From: Vibrio variabilis
GTDB taxonomy: Bacteria > Pseudomonadota > Gammaproteobacteria > Enterobacterales > Vibrionaceae
Length of the DNA: 64,000 nucleotides
Assembly: GCF_003263785.1 (NCBI RefSeq)
Contig: NZ_JYJK01000012.1
Location: 1-64,000, forward strand
Direction: 5' to 3'
Shown here in pieces: positions 51,991 through 62,034 of this stretch. Below the pieces are notes generated by a model. It was not told where the DNA came from. It was given only the letters and a program-made list of their open reading frames with translations, and made no database searches. The translations under genes and the position numbers were made by a program. Positions within the stretch are counted from its first letter, which is position 1. Each line of letters starts with the position of its first letter.

Positions 51991-52134
51991 CACATATAGC
52001 ATATAGGAAAATTACGTAAGTTATTGATATTTGATTTTTGAAAATGTGATCTTGGTTCAAATAATGTTTGGTTATTTGTGCCTCAAGGTGAATAAAAAAT
52101 TAACAGAAGCAGGGGGAAACTTTGAATAGAGATC
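51991..52134. other. Upstream region of tfoY
   Basis: About 144 A+T-rich bases between the riboswitch and the purR terminator. Read on the - strand, TATGCTATATG lies just upstream of the aptamer and is a plausible -10 region. I see no gene here. Confidence 0.4.
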
Positions 52135-52163
52135 AAAAAAAAAGTGCCGAAATCGGCACTTTT
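52135..52163 (-). terminator. Terminator after purR
   Basis: Read on the - strand, AAAAGTGCCGA pairs with TCGGCACTTTT and continues into a long T run. It lies 8 bases past the purR stop. Confidence 0.93.
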
Positions 52164-52170
52164 GTCAGCG

Positions 52171-53174
52171 TTAGGTTAGGGCTTTGACAGAGTCACGTTC
52201 TACAATTTCTGGATGCATTTCGAAAATGCGTTTTTCGTGACCTTTATCTTTGATTCGTTCTAGTAGAATCTCAAAGGCATTTTTACCGACACGTCGCTTC
52301 GGTTGGTGAACCGTTGTCAGCGGTGGCGAAAAGTATTCAGCCAGTTCGATATTGTCATAGCCGATAACAGAGATATCTTCAGGTACGCGTACACCTAGTT
52401 GTTGCAGTCGACTCATCAATCCAAATGCCATAGTGTCGTTAAAACAGAATATGGCCGTTGGTCGCTCTTCCATTGCAGCGATGCGATTAGCCGCGATAAC
52501 CGCCGTATCACATTCAAAGTTACCTTCTAGAATGCGATCTTCTTTCATTTCGATGCCGGCTTCCGCTAGCGCACGTTTGTAGCCGATGATGCGCTCTTGG
52601 CATACTGCTTTTTCTAGGTGACCACTCAGGCAAGCAATGTCAGTATGACCTTTCTCAATCAGGTACTTAGTCGCTAGATAGCCCCCTTCCTCTGAGTTAT
52701 CGATGATCTTATCGGCTTGAGAGCTCTCTGGACCCCAATCCATGATCACTTTTGGAATGTCGGCGTGACGGTCGAGCATCTCGAGAAGCTCTTCAGTCAA
52801 GTCAGAACACATCACCAAAATGCCATCTACGCGTTTTTCCGCTAGCATTCGGATGTAGTCACGTTGCTTCTCGTAAACCCCCCGGTGTTACACAAAATGA
52901 GCGTATAACCTTGGCGATAGCAATAACTTTCAACGCCATCGATAACCTCTGAGAAGAATAAGTTAGTCGATTGGGTGACCAACATACCGATGGTTTTCGT
53001 TGAGTTACACTTCAAGCTACGAGCAACAGCACTAGGCGCGTAGTTAAGTTCATCGACCGCCGCCATCACTTTTTCTTGCGTTGCTTCTGCAACAAAACGA
53101 GTTTTATTAATTACATGGGATACTGTGGTCGTGGAAACGCCAGCAAGTCGGGCGACATCTTTAATGGTTGCCAT
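52171..53174 (-). CDS. purR: PurR, purine repressor (LacI family); frameshifted
   Basis: PurR represses purine synthesis genes with hypoxanthine or guanine as co-repressor. The N-terminal helix-turn-helix [20 protein letters not shown] with hinge [10 protein letters not shown] is nearly identical to enteric PurR. The frame breaks at a six-C run on the + strand (52878-52883); one more base turns the reading into [20 protein letters not shown] and gives a 334-residue protein. Co-repressor domain segments are [20 protein letters not shown], and [21 protein letters not shown] PurR-like box lies in its promoter. Confidence 0.93.
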
Positions 53175-53210
53175 AGTGATATCCTATTAGTCGCGGCTTA
53201 TTGAATGAGT

Positions 53211-53226
53211 GAGTAAACGTTTGTGC
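53211..53226. promoter_or_regulatory. Putative PurR box upstream of purR
   Basis: GAGTAAACGTTTGTGC matches 11 of 16 positions of the PurR consensus, including the palindromic core AAACGTTT. It lies 37 bases upstream of the purR start, which fits the autoregulation known in enteric bacteria. Confidence 0.65.
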
Positions 53227-53249
53227 CGCTTTAATTTTAGTGGTTCCAG

Positions 53250-53279
53250 CGCTTTTGTGAATAAACGAATGCAAAAGCG
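53250..53279. repeat. Inverted repeat upstream of purR
   Basis: CGCTTTTG (53250-53257) and CAAAAGCG (53272-53279) are perfectly complementary with a 14-base loop, with weaker pairing outside (GGTT / AACC). Role unknown. Confidence 0.5.
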
Positions 53280-53536
53280 GAAACCGGCAAGTGTATGCAA
53301 GCCTAGGCAGAATCAACACATTGAGCTCAAGGCTCGATAGTGACACCTAAGTGGAGGTGATTTTCTGTAATACCAATGGGCGATTGCATTTAAACGGCGA
53401 ATTGTAGACGCAGCTTAGTGAGCTGGCAATCATTTATCCCACAAATTTATAACTAAGGCGCAAAATTGACTCAGATGACTGAAAACCACGTTTGCACCTT
53501 TTAAGTGTGTGTCGCGCCTATTCGTTGAAATCTGAA

Positions 53537-54190
53537 CTAGTCGTTATCATCCGCGAGGTAGGTGAGATCTAACTGACAGAAGGCGTGTAAGAGGCTAGCT
53601 GCAGCAGCGTAGAAGCCAAATTCATCAAACTGTTGGCACTTTTTAACAAACTGAGGCAACCAACTCATGAGGTGAGTATTGATGAAGTCCGCTTGTTCGT
53701 GCAGTGCATCATTCATATGTGCGTCGTTTTCCAACTCGTTAGAACGGATGATGAGGTTACCTAGAAAATCGAGTTCGATGGCTAGGTGATCCGCAGGTTC
53801 ATTGAGATCTTTATTTACCGCAATACCGTGCTTGGCGAGTAGATCGGCCATATCTTGTGCAGGTTGGTCGTTGAGTAGGCCAGAGGTGCCAATGTACATC
53901 GAAGCATAAGGCAGTGCGCCATGTTTGTCGGTCTTTAAAAACAGATCGCAAAAATCGGCAGAGAGCTCCAATTGAGCATCTTCACGCACTTGTAATTTGT
54001 TGAGCGAATCAGTGAAGGTTTTGATTGGCTCCGACAGCGATGGGTTTTCACCTAGGCCGGTTAGAAACGAACGTATTTCAGGGCTGTGGTATTTGCTGAG
54101 CTCGTCGTCGGTTAGCTCAGAAGCAAACAAGCTTGATAACCACCAATAGATTTCCGCACGTTGCTCATTAAATGCTTTGATTTCTTGCAT
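53537..54190 (-). CDS. torD: TorD, chaperone for TMAO reductase
   Basis: TorD binds the TorA apoprotein and its Tat signal and protects it until molybdenum cofactor is inserted. The all-helical sequence carries the family motif [17 protein letters not shown] and the segment [24 protein letters not shown] 54190 ([17 protein letters not shown]) is preferred over an upstream in-frame ATG at 54229. Length is 217 residues. torA, torC and torS are not in the window. It is divergent from torR. Confidence 0.92.
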   Translation of the reverse strand: MQEIKAFNEQRAEIYWWLSSLFASELTDDELSKYHSPEIRSFLTGLGENPSLSEPIKTFTDSLNKLQVREDAQLELSADFCDLFLKTDKHGALPYASMYIGTSGLLNDQPAQDMADLLAKHGIAVNKDLNEPADHLAIELDFLGNLIIRSNELENDAHMNDALHEQADFINTHLMSWLPQFVKKCQQFDEFGFYAAAASLLHAFCQLDLTYLADDND

Positions 54191-54414
54191 TTGTATTGTC
54201 TCCAAAAATGATACCACTATTTTAGCCAATAAAGATGAATAGCAATAACGTGTTACATGAATAAATGCGTTAATTTATTAAAAAATATGAAAAATAGTGC
54301 TTTGTCAGATGTTTGAGTCATTTGGTTTTTGTTGCATATGTCATTCGATGGTTTTGGTTGTCTTGAATCAAAAAAAAGTAGGTTTGTGCTGTTCTATGCG
54401 GTTGTAGACTAGAA

Positions 54415-54434
54415 TTGTGAATGGTTATGAATAG
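54415..54434. promoter_or_regulatory. Putative tandem TorR decamers
   Basis: TTGTGAATGG and TTATGAATAG follow each other without a gap, about 37 bases before torR. On the other strand they read CTATTCATAA and CCATTCACAA, close to known E. coli tor decamers (CTGTTCATAT type). The position suggests autoregulation of torR. This is a pattern match only. Confidence 0.45.
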
Positions 54435-54470
54435 AATGACGCGGTCATTACAGATTGAGATAATACAGAT

Positions 54471-55181
54471 ATGAAATATCACGTTTTGGTTGTAGAAGAT
54501 GACGTAGTCACTCGCAGTAAGCTCGCTGGCTATTTCGAAAATGAGGGCTATTTGGTCAGTGAAGCCCAAGATGGCAATGAAATGCGCCAGGTTCTGCAAG
54601 AGTCGAGTATCGACTTGGTGATGCTTGATATCAATCTTCCTAAAGAAGATGGCTTGATGCTGACTAGAGAACTGAGAAGCCAGTCTGATATTGGTATTAT
54701 TTTAGTGACCGGTCGCACCGACAGTATTGATAGAATCGTGGGCCTTGAAATGGGCGCGGATGATTACGTCACCAAACCGTTTGAATTACGTGAGCTGCTG
54801 GTGCGAGTGAAGAACCTGCTGTGGCGTATTTCGCTAGCACGTAAGCAGCCGGTGTTGGAGTCATCAACTCAAAGTGAGCATGTTATCCACTTTGGTGAGT
54901 GGACATTTGATAAGCAGCGTCGCTCACTCAGCAACAACGGTGATCCGGTTAAATTGACTAAGGCGGAATACGAGCTTCTGGTCGCATTATCGACCTATCC
55001 GAATCAGGTACTAAGCCGTGAACGGATTTTAAATATGATCAGCCACCGAGTCGATGCGCCAAACGATAGAACGATAGATGTGTTAATTCGTCGCATGAGA
55101 GCGAAAATGGAAATGGATCCTAAAAATCCACAGATTTTCATTACTGTTCATGGTGAAGGTTACATGTTCGCTGGCGATTAA
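54471..55181 (+). CDS. torR: TorR, OmpR-family response regulator
   Basis: TorR is the DNA-binding partner of TorS in TMAO respiration. The receiver domain starts YHVLVVEDDVVTRSKLAGYF and carries the phosphorylated Asp in VMLDINLPKEDG and the KPFELRELLVRVKN end. The winged-helix domain contains KLTKAEYELLVALSTYP and DRTIDVLIRRMRAKME. Length is 236 residues. GRTDSIDRIVGLEMGADDYV is closer to TorR than to ArcA. The sensor torS is not nearby. Confidence 0.9.
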   Translation: MKYHVLVVEDDVVTRSKLAGYFENEGYLVSEAQDGNEMRQVLQESSIDLVMLDINLPKEDGLMLTRELRSQSDIGIILVTGRTDSIDRIVGLEMGADDYVTKPFELRELLVRVKNLLWRISLARKQPVLESSTQSEHVIHFGEWTFDKQRRSLSNNGDPVKLTKAEYELLVALSTYPNQVLSRERILNMISHRVDAPNDRTIDVLIRRMRAKMEMDPKNPQIFITVHGEGYMFAGD

Positions 55182-55210
55182 CATTAATAGACAGTTAACA
55201 CCTTGTATTA

Positions 55211-55245
55211 GCTCCAGTTACCAGAAAGGCAACTGGAGCTTTTTT
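55211..55245 (+). terminator. Terminator after torR
   Basis: GCTCCAGTT (55211-55219) pairs with AACTGGAGC (55231-55239) and is followed by a run of T residues. Confidence 0.9.
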
Positions 55246-55471
55246 ATGGGAGCAGGTTTGCTTTCTATTGCGAAATGTTGCTCCGTTACCAATTTTTTTT
55301 GTTAGATGACTCGCGTAGTGTTTTTCTTCCTTTTTCGCTACCCGAGTTAGTAGGTTTGTTGAACTAATTTGAACAGGGTTGTTTTGATAATGTCGTGCTG
55401 GTTTACGGTTGGTGCGCCTTATCGAACTTAACTCAACTTCATCAATACTTGGTTCAATAAAAGGATGTTCT

Positions 55472-58069
55472 ATGACCAATGTGATTTTTCAATCCAAACT
55501 TACTGCTGCGCGCAAGCCAACGGTGAGATTTAGGCTTGCAGCACTACCCGCAGCGGCATTGTTGGCTGCAAGTTCACTGTACACAGCCCAAGCAATGGCT
55601 TTTCAATGCAGCGCGTTGGCGGTTTGGGATCCCTCAGCGACGTACAATGGCGGCAACGAGGTTCAATGGCAGTCTGCCGCCTATAAGGCCAATTGGTGGA
55701 ATGTGAACGTCGATCCCGCACAAAACTCAGCGCCTTACCAGGAGTGGTCGAAGCTTGGAGATTGCTCTAGCGGCGGCGCGAATATCGCACCGTCTGTTTC
55801 TATTACTTCACCAGAAAATAATGCACAGCTTGCGGCCTCTAATGTCGTGACCTTCTCTGCTACGGTAGGGGATACCGATGGCACAGTCACCGAGGTCGCG
55901 TTTGCTTTAGATGGGGTTACTTTGGCAACACTATCCAGTGCCCCTTACACCACAGACTGGTTGACAGAATTGGGTAATTACCAGTTAACAGTGACCGCAA
56001 CCGATGACAAAGGGGCGACGACAGTCGTTTCCCAGTCATTTAGTGTCGTAGATGCCACTAACCAGCCACCAAGCGTAACGCTTCAAACCTCTAACTCTCT
56101 GGTTAATGTTGGCGATCAAGTGATTTTGACCGCTTCGCCTTCGGATAGTGATGGCACCGTTACTCAGGTCGACTTTGTGGTCAGTGGAGCCGTTGTTGAT
56201 TCCGTCACCGCACCACCTTGGCAAACGGTTTGGAGTGCAGCCTCTGCTGGGGACTATGTTATCGAGGCTATCGCCACAGACAATGCTGGCGCCCGCTCTC
56301 AGTCATCGTCCGTCACCGTATCAGCAATTGCCCTTGCGGGTGGTAAATGTGCTGATGCCGCAGCCTATATTGCTGGCACGAGTTATCAGAGTGGGCAGAA
56401 TGTCACTAATGACGGCAGCTTGTATCAATGTTCGGTAGCTGGATGGTGTTCGTCAGACTCGGCATGGGCATATGAGCCTGGAACGGGTCTTTACTGGCAA
56501 GATGCGTGGAACAGCCTTGGGGCTTGTGCAACCGCTCCAGAAATTACGCTTGTCTCGCCAAGTGAAGGTCAAACGGTATTGCTAGGTGCAGATGTAAACA
56601 TTCAAGCCAGCATAAATGATGCCGATGGTACGGTTGTCAGTGCCGAAGCGAGCGTAAATGGCGCTTCATTGGGTCTCATTTCCACAGCGCCTTATCGATG
56701 GACGTGGAATGCCATCGGATCTGGAGAAACAACGGTTACGGTTGCGGCGACAGATAATGAAGGTAATACCAATCAAGTTAACCGTGTTGTGTCGATAACT
56801 GACCAGCCTTTGGTTACCGAGATCACTTCACCGGCTTCAGGCGACGTTGTCGCAGTAGGCAAAGCGGTCACGGTGACTGCCGATGTCAGCGCGCTACAAA
56901 GTGAAGTCACCAGCGCTGAGCTCTTCGTCAATGGCTTGTTAGTTGCGACGGATAACACGGCGCCTTATCAATTTAGCTGGACACCAGCCGCAATAGGCTC
57001 TTATCAGCTCAGTGTGACTGGTAAAGATACACAGGGTAACTCAGCATCTTCAACCAGTGTAACGGTATCTGCGAAATCCGTGGTGCAGCCTAGGCACAAA
57101 CTGATTGGCTACTGGCATAACTTTGTTAATGGCGCAGGCTGTCCGATCCCACTGAATCAAATGTCGAAAGATTGGGACATTATTGATATCGCGTTTGCTG
57201 ACAATGATCGTAACAGTACCGGTAGAGTCCATTTCAACCTCTACAATGGCGATATTCGCTCGACTTGTGCGCCAATCGATCCTGTTCAGTTCAAGCAAGA
57301 CATCAAAGCGTTACAAGCAGAGGGTAAGATCTTTGTTCTATCACTTGGCGGGGCAGAGGGCACGATTACCTTAAATACTGACTCTGATGAGGCAGCGTTT
57401 GTCGAGAGTCTAACGGCGATTATCAAAGAGTGGGGCTTTGACGGACTAGATGTCGATTATGAAAGTGGCTCGAACCTTGTCCATGGTAGCCAGATCCAAA
57501 CTCGCTTACCGCGTGCATTAAAAGCGATTGAGGCGAACATTGGCGGTGATATGTATCTGACAATGGCGCCAGAGCATCCTTATGTGCAAGGTGGAATGGT
57601 TGCTTACTCAGGGATTTGGGGCGCGTATATTCCTCTTATCAATGAAGTGCGTGACACGCTCGACCTACTGCATGTTCAGCTTTACAACAACGGTGGGCTT
57701 GCAAACCCTTATACGACAGGAGCCGCACCTGAAGGGTCTGTGGATATGATGGTAGCAGCGTCGAGAATGCTCACAGAAGGTTTTGAGCTTGCAGATGGTA
57801 GTCAGTTTTTACCACTTCGAGATGACCAAGTTGCTATTGGACTGCCGTCTGGCCCCAGTAGCGCGAATTCAGGACAAGCGCCAATTGCCAATATTGAAGC
57901 GGCGCTCGACTGTATGATTTCGCTGAATCGTTGTGGAACGGTAGTACCTACTAAAACCTCGCCTAACTTTGGTGGCGTCATGACGTGGTCGATCAACTGG
58001 GATCAGCATGACGGTTTTAACTTCTCTGTTCCAGTGAAGGCGAAGTTGGATCAACTGAACGCGCGATAA
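55472..58069 (+). CDS. Secreted GH18 chitinase with chitin-binding and Ig-like domains
   Basis: This exported enzyme degrades chitin. A signal peptide of about 43 residues ends AQAMA. A CBM5/12-like domain follows (about 44-98, with YKANWWNVNV and a C-terminal EWSKLGDC), then two Ig-like repeats, a second Cys-rich carbohydrate-binding segment (about 293-355), two more Ig-like repeats (DADGTV and LSVTGKD type), and the GH18 barrel from about 545. The catalytic motif DGLDVDYE is at residues 657-664, with Glu664 as acid. ATG 55472 follows AAAGGA; an upstream GTG 55409 in frame is not needed. Length is 865 residues. Confidence 0.93.
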   Translation: MTNVIFQSKLTAARKPTVRFRLAALPAAALLAASSLYTAQAMAFQCSALAVWDPSATYNGGNEVQWQSAAYKANWWNVNVDPAQNSAPYQEWSKLGDCSSGGANIAPSVSITSPENNAQLAASNVVTFSATVGDTDGTVTEVAFALDGVTLATLSSAPYTTDWLTELGNYQLTVTATDDKGATTVVSQSFSVVDATNQPPSVTLQTSNSLVNVGDQVILTASPSDSDGTVTQVDFVVSGAVVDSVTAPPWQTVWSAASAGDYVIEAIATDNAGARSQSSSVTVSAIALAGGKCADAAAYIAGTSYQSGQNVTNDGSLYQCSVAGWCSSDSAWAYEPGTGLYWQDAWNSLGACATAPEITLVSPSEGQTVLLGADVNIQASINDADGTVVSAEASVNGASLGLISTAPYRWTWNAIGSGETTVTVAATDNEGNTNQVNRVVSITDQPLVTEITSPASGDVVAVGKAVTVTADVSALQSEVTSAELFVNGLLVATDNTAPYQFSWTPAAIGSYQLSVTGKDTQGNSASSTSVTVSAKSVVQPRHKLIGYWHNFVNGAGCPIPLNQMSKDWDIIDIAFADNDRNSTGRVHFNLYNGDIRSTCAPIDPVQFKQDIKALQAEGKIFVLSLGGAEGTITLNTDSDEAAFVESLTAIIKEWGFDGLDVDYESGSNLVHGSQIQTRLPRALKAIEANIGGDMYLTMAPEHPYVQGGMVAYSGIWGAYIPLINEVRDTLDLLHVQLYNNGGLANPYTTGAAPEGSVDMMVAASRMLTEGFELADGSQFLPLRDDQVAIGLPSGPSSANSGQAPIANIEAALDCMISLNRCGTVVPTKTSPNFGGVMTWSINWDQHDGFNFSVPVKAKLDQLNAR

Positions 58070-58107
58070 TCAGTACTTGTGGTGACAAATGTGAGTTTGA
58101 CATAGTA

Positions 58108-58137
58108 AAAGAGCCTCGCGATGAGGCTCTTTATTTT
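58108..58137. terminator. Terminator after the chitinase
   Basis: AAAGAGCCTC (58108-58117) pairs with GAGGCTCTTT (58123-58132), followed by ATTTTT. It can serve the chitinase and the converging elyC. Confidence 0.85.
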
Positions 58138-58155
58138 TCGAGGAACTTTTTAGAC

Positions 58156-59064
58156 TTACTGACTGGTAGCCGCTGCTTCACCGTTCGCGGACTCATCATT
58201 TGGCGCAAGCTGTTGTTCAATTTCTTGCTGATCTAATTGCGCGGGCTCAGCTGACTCAGTTTCAAATTCAGAGACTGAAAATGACAAATCTTGCATGCTC
58301 TCATTCGCAACCCAATCTCGAAGGCGCTGCCAAAGCTGACCTAAGGTTTCATGCCAATAGCGCTCGGTCTGTTCAAGATAACGAGCTTGAGGTGTGTAGC
58401 GACTCCAAGCTTGCTCTACATTCTCTTGAGCTAAAAAGTTAGTCGGCGCTGGATAAGGATTAAGGCCGGCAGCCTCAAACTCATACATTGCTCGCTGCAT
58501 ATGACTGGCTGACGTGACTAAGACTAGCTTTTTGCTTTGTACAAACGCCGACGCTTGCCTTGCTTCTTCCCAAGTATCTTTTGCCCCTTCAAGCAATATT
58601 ATGTCGGGTTTTGCTACGCCAAGTGCGAGCGCTACTTTTGCCATGACTCTAGCGTGACTGACATCAGTGCCACCCGCATAACCGGACAAAATTAGTTTAC
58701 TGCCAGGATACATACGCATGACGCGGATGCCCTCAGTTAAGCGCATTAACGAAGCGCGCGATAATTCTGACGTTGGAGGAACATCGTCATCGACGACGTG
58801 GCCGCCGCCAAGCACCATGACGTAATCAATGGATTCTTTAATAGGCAAAAAGGCGCTGTATTGACGCTCAAGCGGCATCAACAAACGGCTTGAGATCGGC
58901 TGGAATGCAATAAGAAATGTCCCACATAGCGATACGAGAACCAACAAGCTGCCAAACTTACGTCTTGCGGTAAACATGATAAGAAGCAATCCCAAGAAAC
59001 CAAGGATTAGCATAGCGGGTAAAGGCATTAGTAATGCAGACACCAGCTTTTTCAGCTCAAACAT
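58156..59064 (-). CDS. elyC: ElyC, envelope biogenesis factor
   Basis: ElyC is a DUF218 inner-membrane protein needed for envelope integrity and peptidoglycan synthesis in the cold in E. coli. Two N-terminal spans (LLMPLPAMLILGFLGLLLIM and SLLVLVSLCGTFLIAF) precede the DUF218 core: DYVMVLGGGHVVDD, KLILSGYAGGTDVSHA and KLVLVTSASHMQRAMYEFEA. The tail is acidic and Gln-rich. The start is ATG 59064 (MFELKKLVSALLMPLP); the frame is open further upstream. Length is 302 residues. Confidence 0.9.
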   Translation of the reverse strand: MFELKKLVSALLMPLPAMLILGFLGLLLIMFTARRKFGSLLVLVSLCGTFLIAFQPISSRLLMPLERQYSAFLPIKESIDYVMVLGGGHVVDDDVPPTSELSRASLMRLTEGIRVMRMYPGSKLILSGYAGGTDVSHARVMAKVALALGVAKPDIILLEGAKDTWEEARQASAFVQSKKLVLVTSASHMQRAMYEFEAAGLNPYPAPTNFLAQENVEQAWSRYTPQARYLEQTERYWHETLGQLWQRLRDWVANESMQDLSFSVSEFETESAEPAQLDQQEIEQQLAPNDESANGEAAATSQ

Positions 59065-59181
59065 AGAATAATAGTCCGAAAAAACACCACTTAACGCTAA
59101 AAAAGGGAGTTGCCCCTTTATTCCTGTCACTTATATGACAGAATAGCTGTACGACTGGTTATCTTAACTCAATAAACCGTG

Positions 59182-59961
59182 ATGCAAGACCGTAATTTCG
59201 ACGATATCGCCCACAAATTTGCAAAAAATATTTACGGCTCCGAGAAGGGAGAAATCCGCCAAACCATTGTTTGGGAAGATTTAACCCAAGCTCTCGCCGA
59301 GCTGGATGATACTAAAAAAACGCTGAAAGTATTAGATGCAGGTGGTGGACTCGGTCAAGTTTCGCAGCGTATCGCTGAGCGCGGGCACCATATCACCTTG
59401 TGTGACCTTTCTTCTGAAATGCTCAAGTTAGCCAAAGCAGAGGTTGAAAAAAACGGGTTACTCTCGCAATATCACTGGATCCACAGTCCAGTACAGCGTA
59501 TTGCTGAGCATATGGAGCAGCAAGTTGACCTCACTTTGTTTCATGCGGTGATGGAGTGGCTGGCTGATCCAAGACCTGCCCTCGAAGCGGTATTACAACA
59601 AGTGAAACCTGGCGGTATCGCTTCTGTCATGTTTTACAATCATCATGGATTGGTATTTAAGAATGTCATTTGTGGCAATATTCCTCATGTATTAGAGGGA
59701 ATGCCACATAGAAAAAGATTTAAGCTTCAACCACAAAAAGGGTTGAAGCCAGAGGACGTGTATCAGTGGATTGAACAAGCCGGGTTTGAAATATGTGGCA
59801 AATCTGGCATTCGCTCATTCAGTGATTACATTGGCAATATGCAGTACATGGGAGATTACACCGCTGAAGATGTTCTCAAACTGGAACAACAGCTGTGTCG
59901 CCAAGAGCCTTATCTCTCCATGGGTCGATACATACATGTATGGGCTAGGAAAAAACAATAA
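59182..59961 (+). CDS. cmoM: CmoM, tRNA 5-carboxymethoxyuridine methyltransferase
   Basis: CmoM (old name SmtA) methylates the carboxyl of cmo5U34 to mcmo5U in some tRNAs. The N terminus [19 protein letters not shown], the SAM motif [16 protein letters not shown], and [14 protein letters not shown] are closely conserved. ATG 59182 matches enteric CmoM; a GTG at 59179 is adjacent. Length is 259 residues. mukF follows after 11 bases; cmoM-mukF-mukE-mukB is a conserved operon. Confidence 0.95.
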   Translation: MQDRNFDDIAHKFAKNIYGSEKGEIRQTIVWEDLTQALAELDDTKKTLKVLDAGGGLGQVSQRIAERGHHITLCDLSSEMLKLAKAEVEKNGLLSQYHWIHSPVQRIAEHMEQQVDLTLFHAVMEWLADPRPALEAVLQQVKPGGIASVMFYNHHGLVFKNVICGNIPHVLEGMPHRKRFKLQPQKGLKPEDVYQWIEQAGFEICGKSGIRSFSDYIGNMQYMGDYTAEDVLKLEQQLCRQEPYLSMGRYIHVWARKKQ

Positions 59962-59972
59962 CAGGAAAGACC

Positions 59973-61310
59973 ATGAGTGATAACACTCTAAATGCTGATG
60001 ACCGACCGATAGACGAGCTAGTCGGATGGGTCAAACAGCATGATTTTGCGTTGAATCTTTCCACTGAACGGTTGGCGTTTCTCATCTCCATCGCGGTGTT
60101 GAGTAATGAAAGATTTGATGAAGAACTGGGCGAGGGCGAGTTGCATGATGCATTTAAGATCGTCACCGGGCAGTTTGAGCAAACAGGCGAAGCCACCGCG
60201 TTTCGTGCGAACAATGCGATTAATGAACTGGTCAAGCAGCGTCTATTGAGCCGTTTTACCAGTGAAGTCAACGATGGGGCGAGCATTTACAGGCTAAGCC
60301 CTCTTGCCATCGGTATCACCGATTATTACGTCAGACATCGCGAATTCTCCAAGTTACGACTCTCTATCCAGCTTTCAATGGTGGCAGGTGAGATGGCAAA
60401 AGCCATTGAAGCCGCGCAAGAAGGCGGGACGGTTGCCCATTGGCGCAAAAACGTATTTGGCGTGTTGAAGTACTCCGTGGGCGAGATTTTTGATCAGATC
60501 GATCTCAACCAACGCGTGATGGATGAGCAGCAGCAATCGGTGAAATTGCAGATCGCGGAACTGCTTAATAAAGATTGGCGTGATGCCATCAATAACTGTG
60601 AAACGCTGTTATCGGAAACATCAGCCACGCTACGAGAGCTGCAAGATACGTTGCAAGCGGCAGGCGATGAGCTTCAAACCCAGATTTTAGACATTCAAGA
60701 AATCGTCTATGGCGATGATGAACTCGAGTTCGTTGGTGAAGCGCTATTTGGCTTGCAGATGAAACTTGATCGCATCATTAGCTGGGGTCAGCAAGCGATT
60801 GATTTGTGGATCGGCTATGACCGCCACGTGCATAAGTTTATCCGTACTGCGATCGATATGGATCAAAACCGCGCCTTTAGCCAAAGGCTGCGCCAATCGG
60901 TCACAGATTATTTTGATGCTCCTTGGTATCTCACTTATGCCGATGCCGAGAAGCTCACCGACCTTCGTGACGAAGCCCTTGTGCTGCGCAACGCAGAGGT
61001 AACCGGTGCCGTACCACTTGAAGTGGAATACGAAGAATTTGAACAAGTAAATGATGAGCTCGCAGAGCGCATTGGAGACATGCTGAAAGTCCATAAACAA
61101 CAAGGCACTCCAATCGATCTTGGCTTGGTACTACGCGATTACCTCGCGTCACATCCACATACTCACCATTTTGATCTCGCAAGAATCGTTGTAGACCAAG
61201 CCGTTCGATTGGGTTACTCCCAGTCCGATTACTCGGCTATTCAGCCAGACTGGCAAGCTATCAACGATTTTGGCGCAAAGGTACAAGCAAATGTCATCGA
61301 CAAATATTGA
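59973..61310 (+). CDS. mukF: MukF, kleisin of the MukBEF condensin
   Basis: MukF bridges the two MukB heads and binds MukE dimers in chromosome condensation. The N-terminal winged helix is [21 protein letters not shown] central helical region contains [25 protein letters not shown]. The C-terminal part binds the MukB head. Length is 445 residues. The end overlaps mukE by 20 bases. Confidence 0.96.
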   Translation: MSDNTLNADDRPIDELVGWVKQHDFALNLSTERLAFLISIAVLSNERFDEELGEGELHDAFKIVTGQFEQTGEATAFRANNAINELVKQRLLSRFTSEVNDGASIYRLSPLAIGITDYYVRHREFSKLRLSIQLSMVAGEMAKAIEAAQEGGTVAHWRKNVFGVLKYSVGEIFDQIDLNQRVMDEQQQSVKLQIAELLNKDWRDAINNCETLLSETSATLRELQDTLQAAGDELQTQILDIQEIVYGDDELEFVGEALFGLQMKLDRIISWGQQAIDLWIGYDRHVHKFIRTAIDMDQNRAFSQRLRQSVTDYFDAPWYLTYADAEKLTDLRDEALVLRNAEVTGAVPLEVEYEEFEQVNDELAERIGDMLKVHKQQGTPIDLGLVLRDYLASHPHTHHFDLARIVVDQAVRLGYSQSDYSAIQPDWQAINDFGAKVQANVIDKY

Positions 61311-62034
61311 CGAATACATGCCAGAGAAGCTGGCAAAAGCGATCACCAACCCGTTGTTTCCAGCACTGGATAGTGCACTTCGCGCGGGAAGGCATATTTC
61401 ATCTGAAGATCTTGATAATCATGCTCTGCTTTGTGACTTCGAGGTTGAACTGGCGAGTTTCTATCAGCGCTATAACACAGAGTTAGTGAAAGCGCCGGAA
61501 GGCTTTTTCTATCTTCGCCCACGCTCGACGACATTGATTGGTCGAAGTGTATTATCTGAGCTTGATATGCTGGTGGGCAAGGTTCTGTGTTTCCTATACC
61601 TAAGCCCTGAGCGTCTTGCCCATGAAGGTATCTTTACTAACCAAGAGCTTTATGAAGAAATCCTAGCACTAGCGGATGAAAAGAAGCTGATGCGCCTAGT
61701 GACTAACCGTGCAACAGGCTCGGATCTCGATAAAGAAAAACTGTTTGAAAAAGTACGTACTTCACTTCGCCGTTTACGTCGCCTAGGTATGACAATCTCA
61801 ATTGGCGATACTGACAAATTCCGTATCAGTGAAGCGGTGTTCCGCTTTGGTGCTGACGTGCGTGTTGGTGACGATATGCGTGATGCTCAGCTTCGTCTCA
61901 TCCGTGATGGTGAAGCTGTGGTGCACACACAAGCACCGTCGCAAGGCAGCTTGATCCCAACAGATGAAGGCAGCGACTCAGTTGAGTCAAATGACAACGA
62001 TACAGAGAACAATCAACAGGAGGCTGACGCATGA
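61291..62034 (+). CDS. mukE: MukE, MukBEF subunit
   Basis: MukE is a double winged-helix (KITE) protein that binds MukF. Segments [38 protein letters not shown] and [20 protein letters not shown] are conserved. Start ATG 61291 ([15 protein letters not shown]) is inside the mukF frame; the open frame upstream starts at 61270 but is not needed. The tail is Ser/Asp/Asn-rich. Length is 247 residues; its stop overlaps the mukB start (ATGA). Confidence 0.96.
   Translation: MSSTNIDEYMPEKLAKAITNPLFPALDSALRAGRHISSEDLDNHALLCDFEVELASFYQRYNTELVKAPEGFFYLRPRSTTLIGRSVLSELDMLVGKVLCFLYLSPERLAHEGIFTNQELYEEILALADEKKLMRLVTNRATGSDLDKEKLFEKVRTSLRRLRRLGMTISIGDTDKFRISEAVFRFGADVRVGDDMRDAQLRLIRDGEAVVHTQAPSQGSLIPTDEGSDSVESNDNDTENNQQEADA

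Larger units (their letters stand above)
53175..53536. other. Gap between purR and torD
   Basis: No gene is supported in these 362 bases. Near purR there is a PurR-type box (53211-53226) and an 8-base inverted repeat (53250-53279). The torD-proximal half (53350-53536) shows nothing I can name; a half PurR-like stretch CACGTTTGCAC lies near 53489. torD also points leftward into this gap, so the gap is its 3' side. Confidence 0.45.

Noticed and set aside
54471..55181. ArcA instead of TorR
   Set aside because: The receiver and output segments are closer to TorR, and torD is divergently adjacent.
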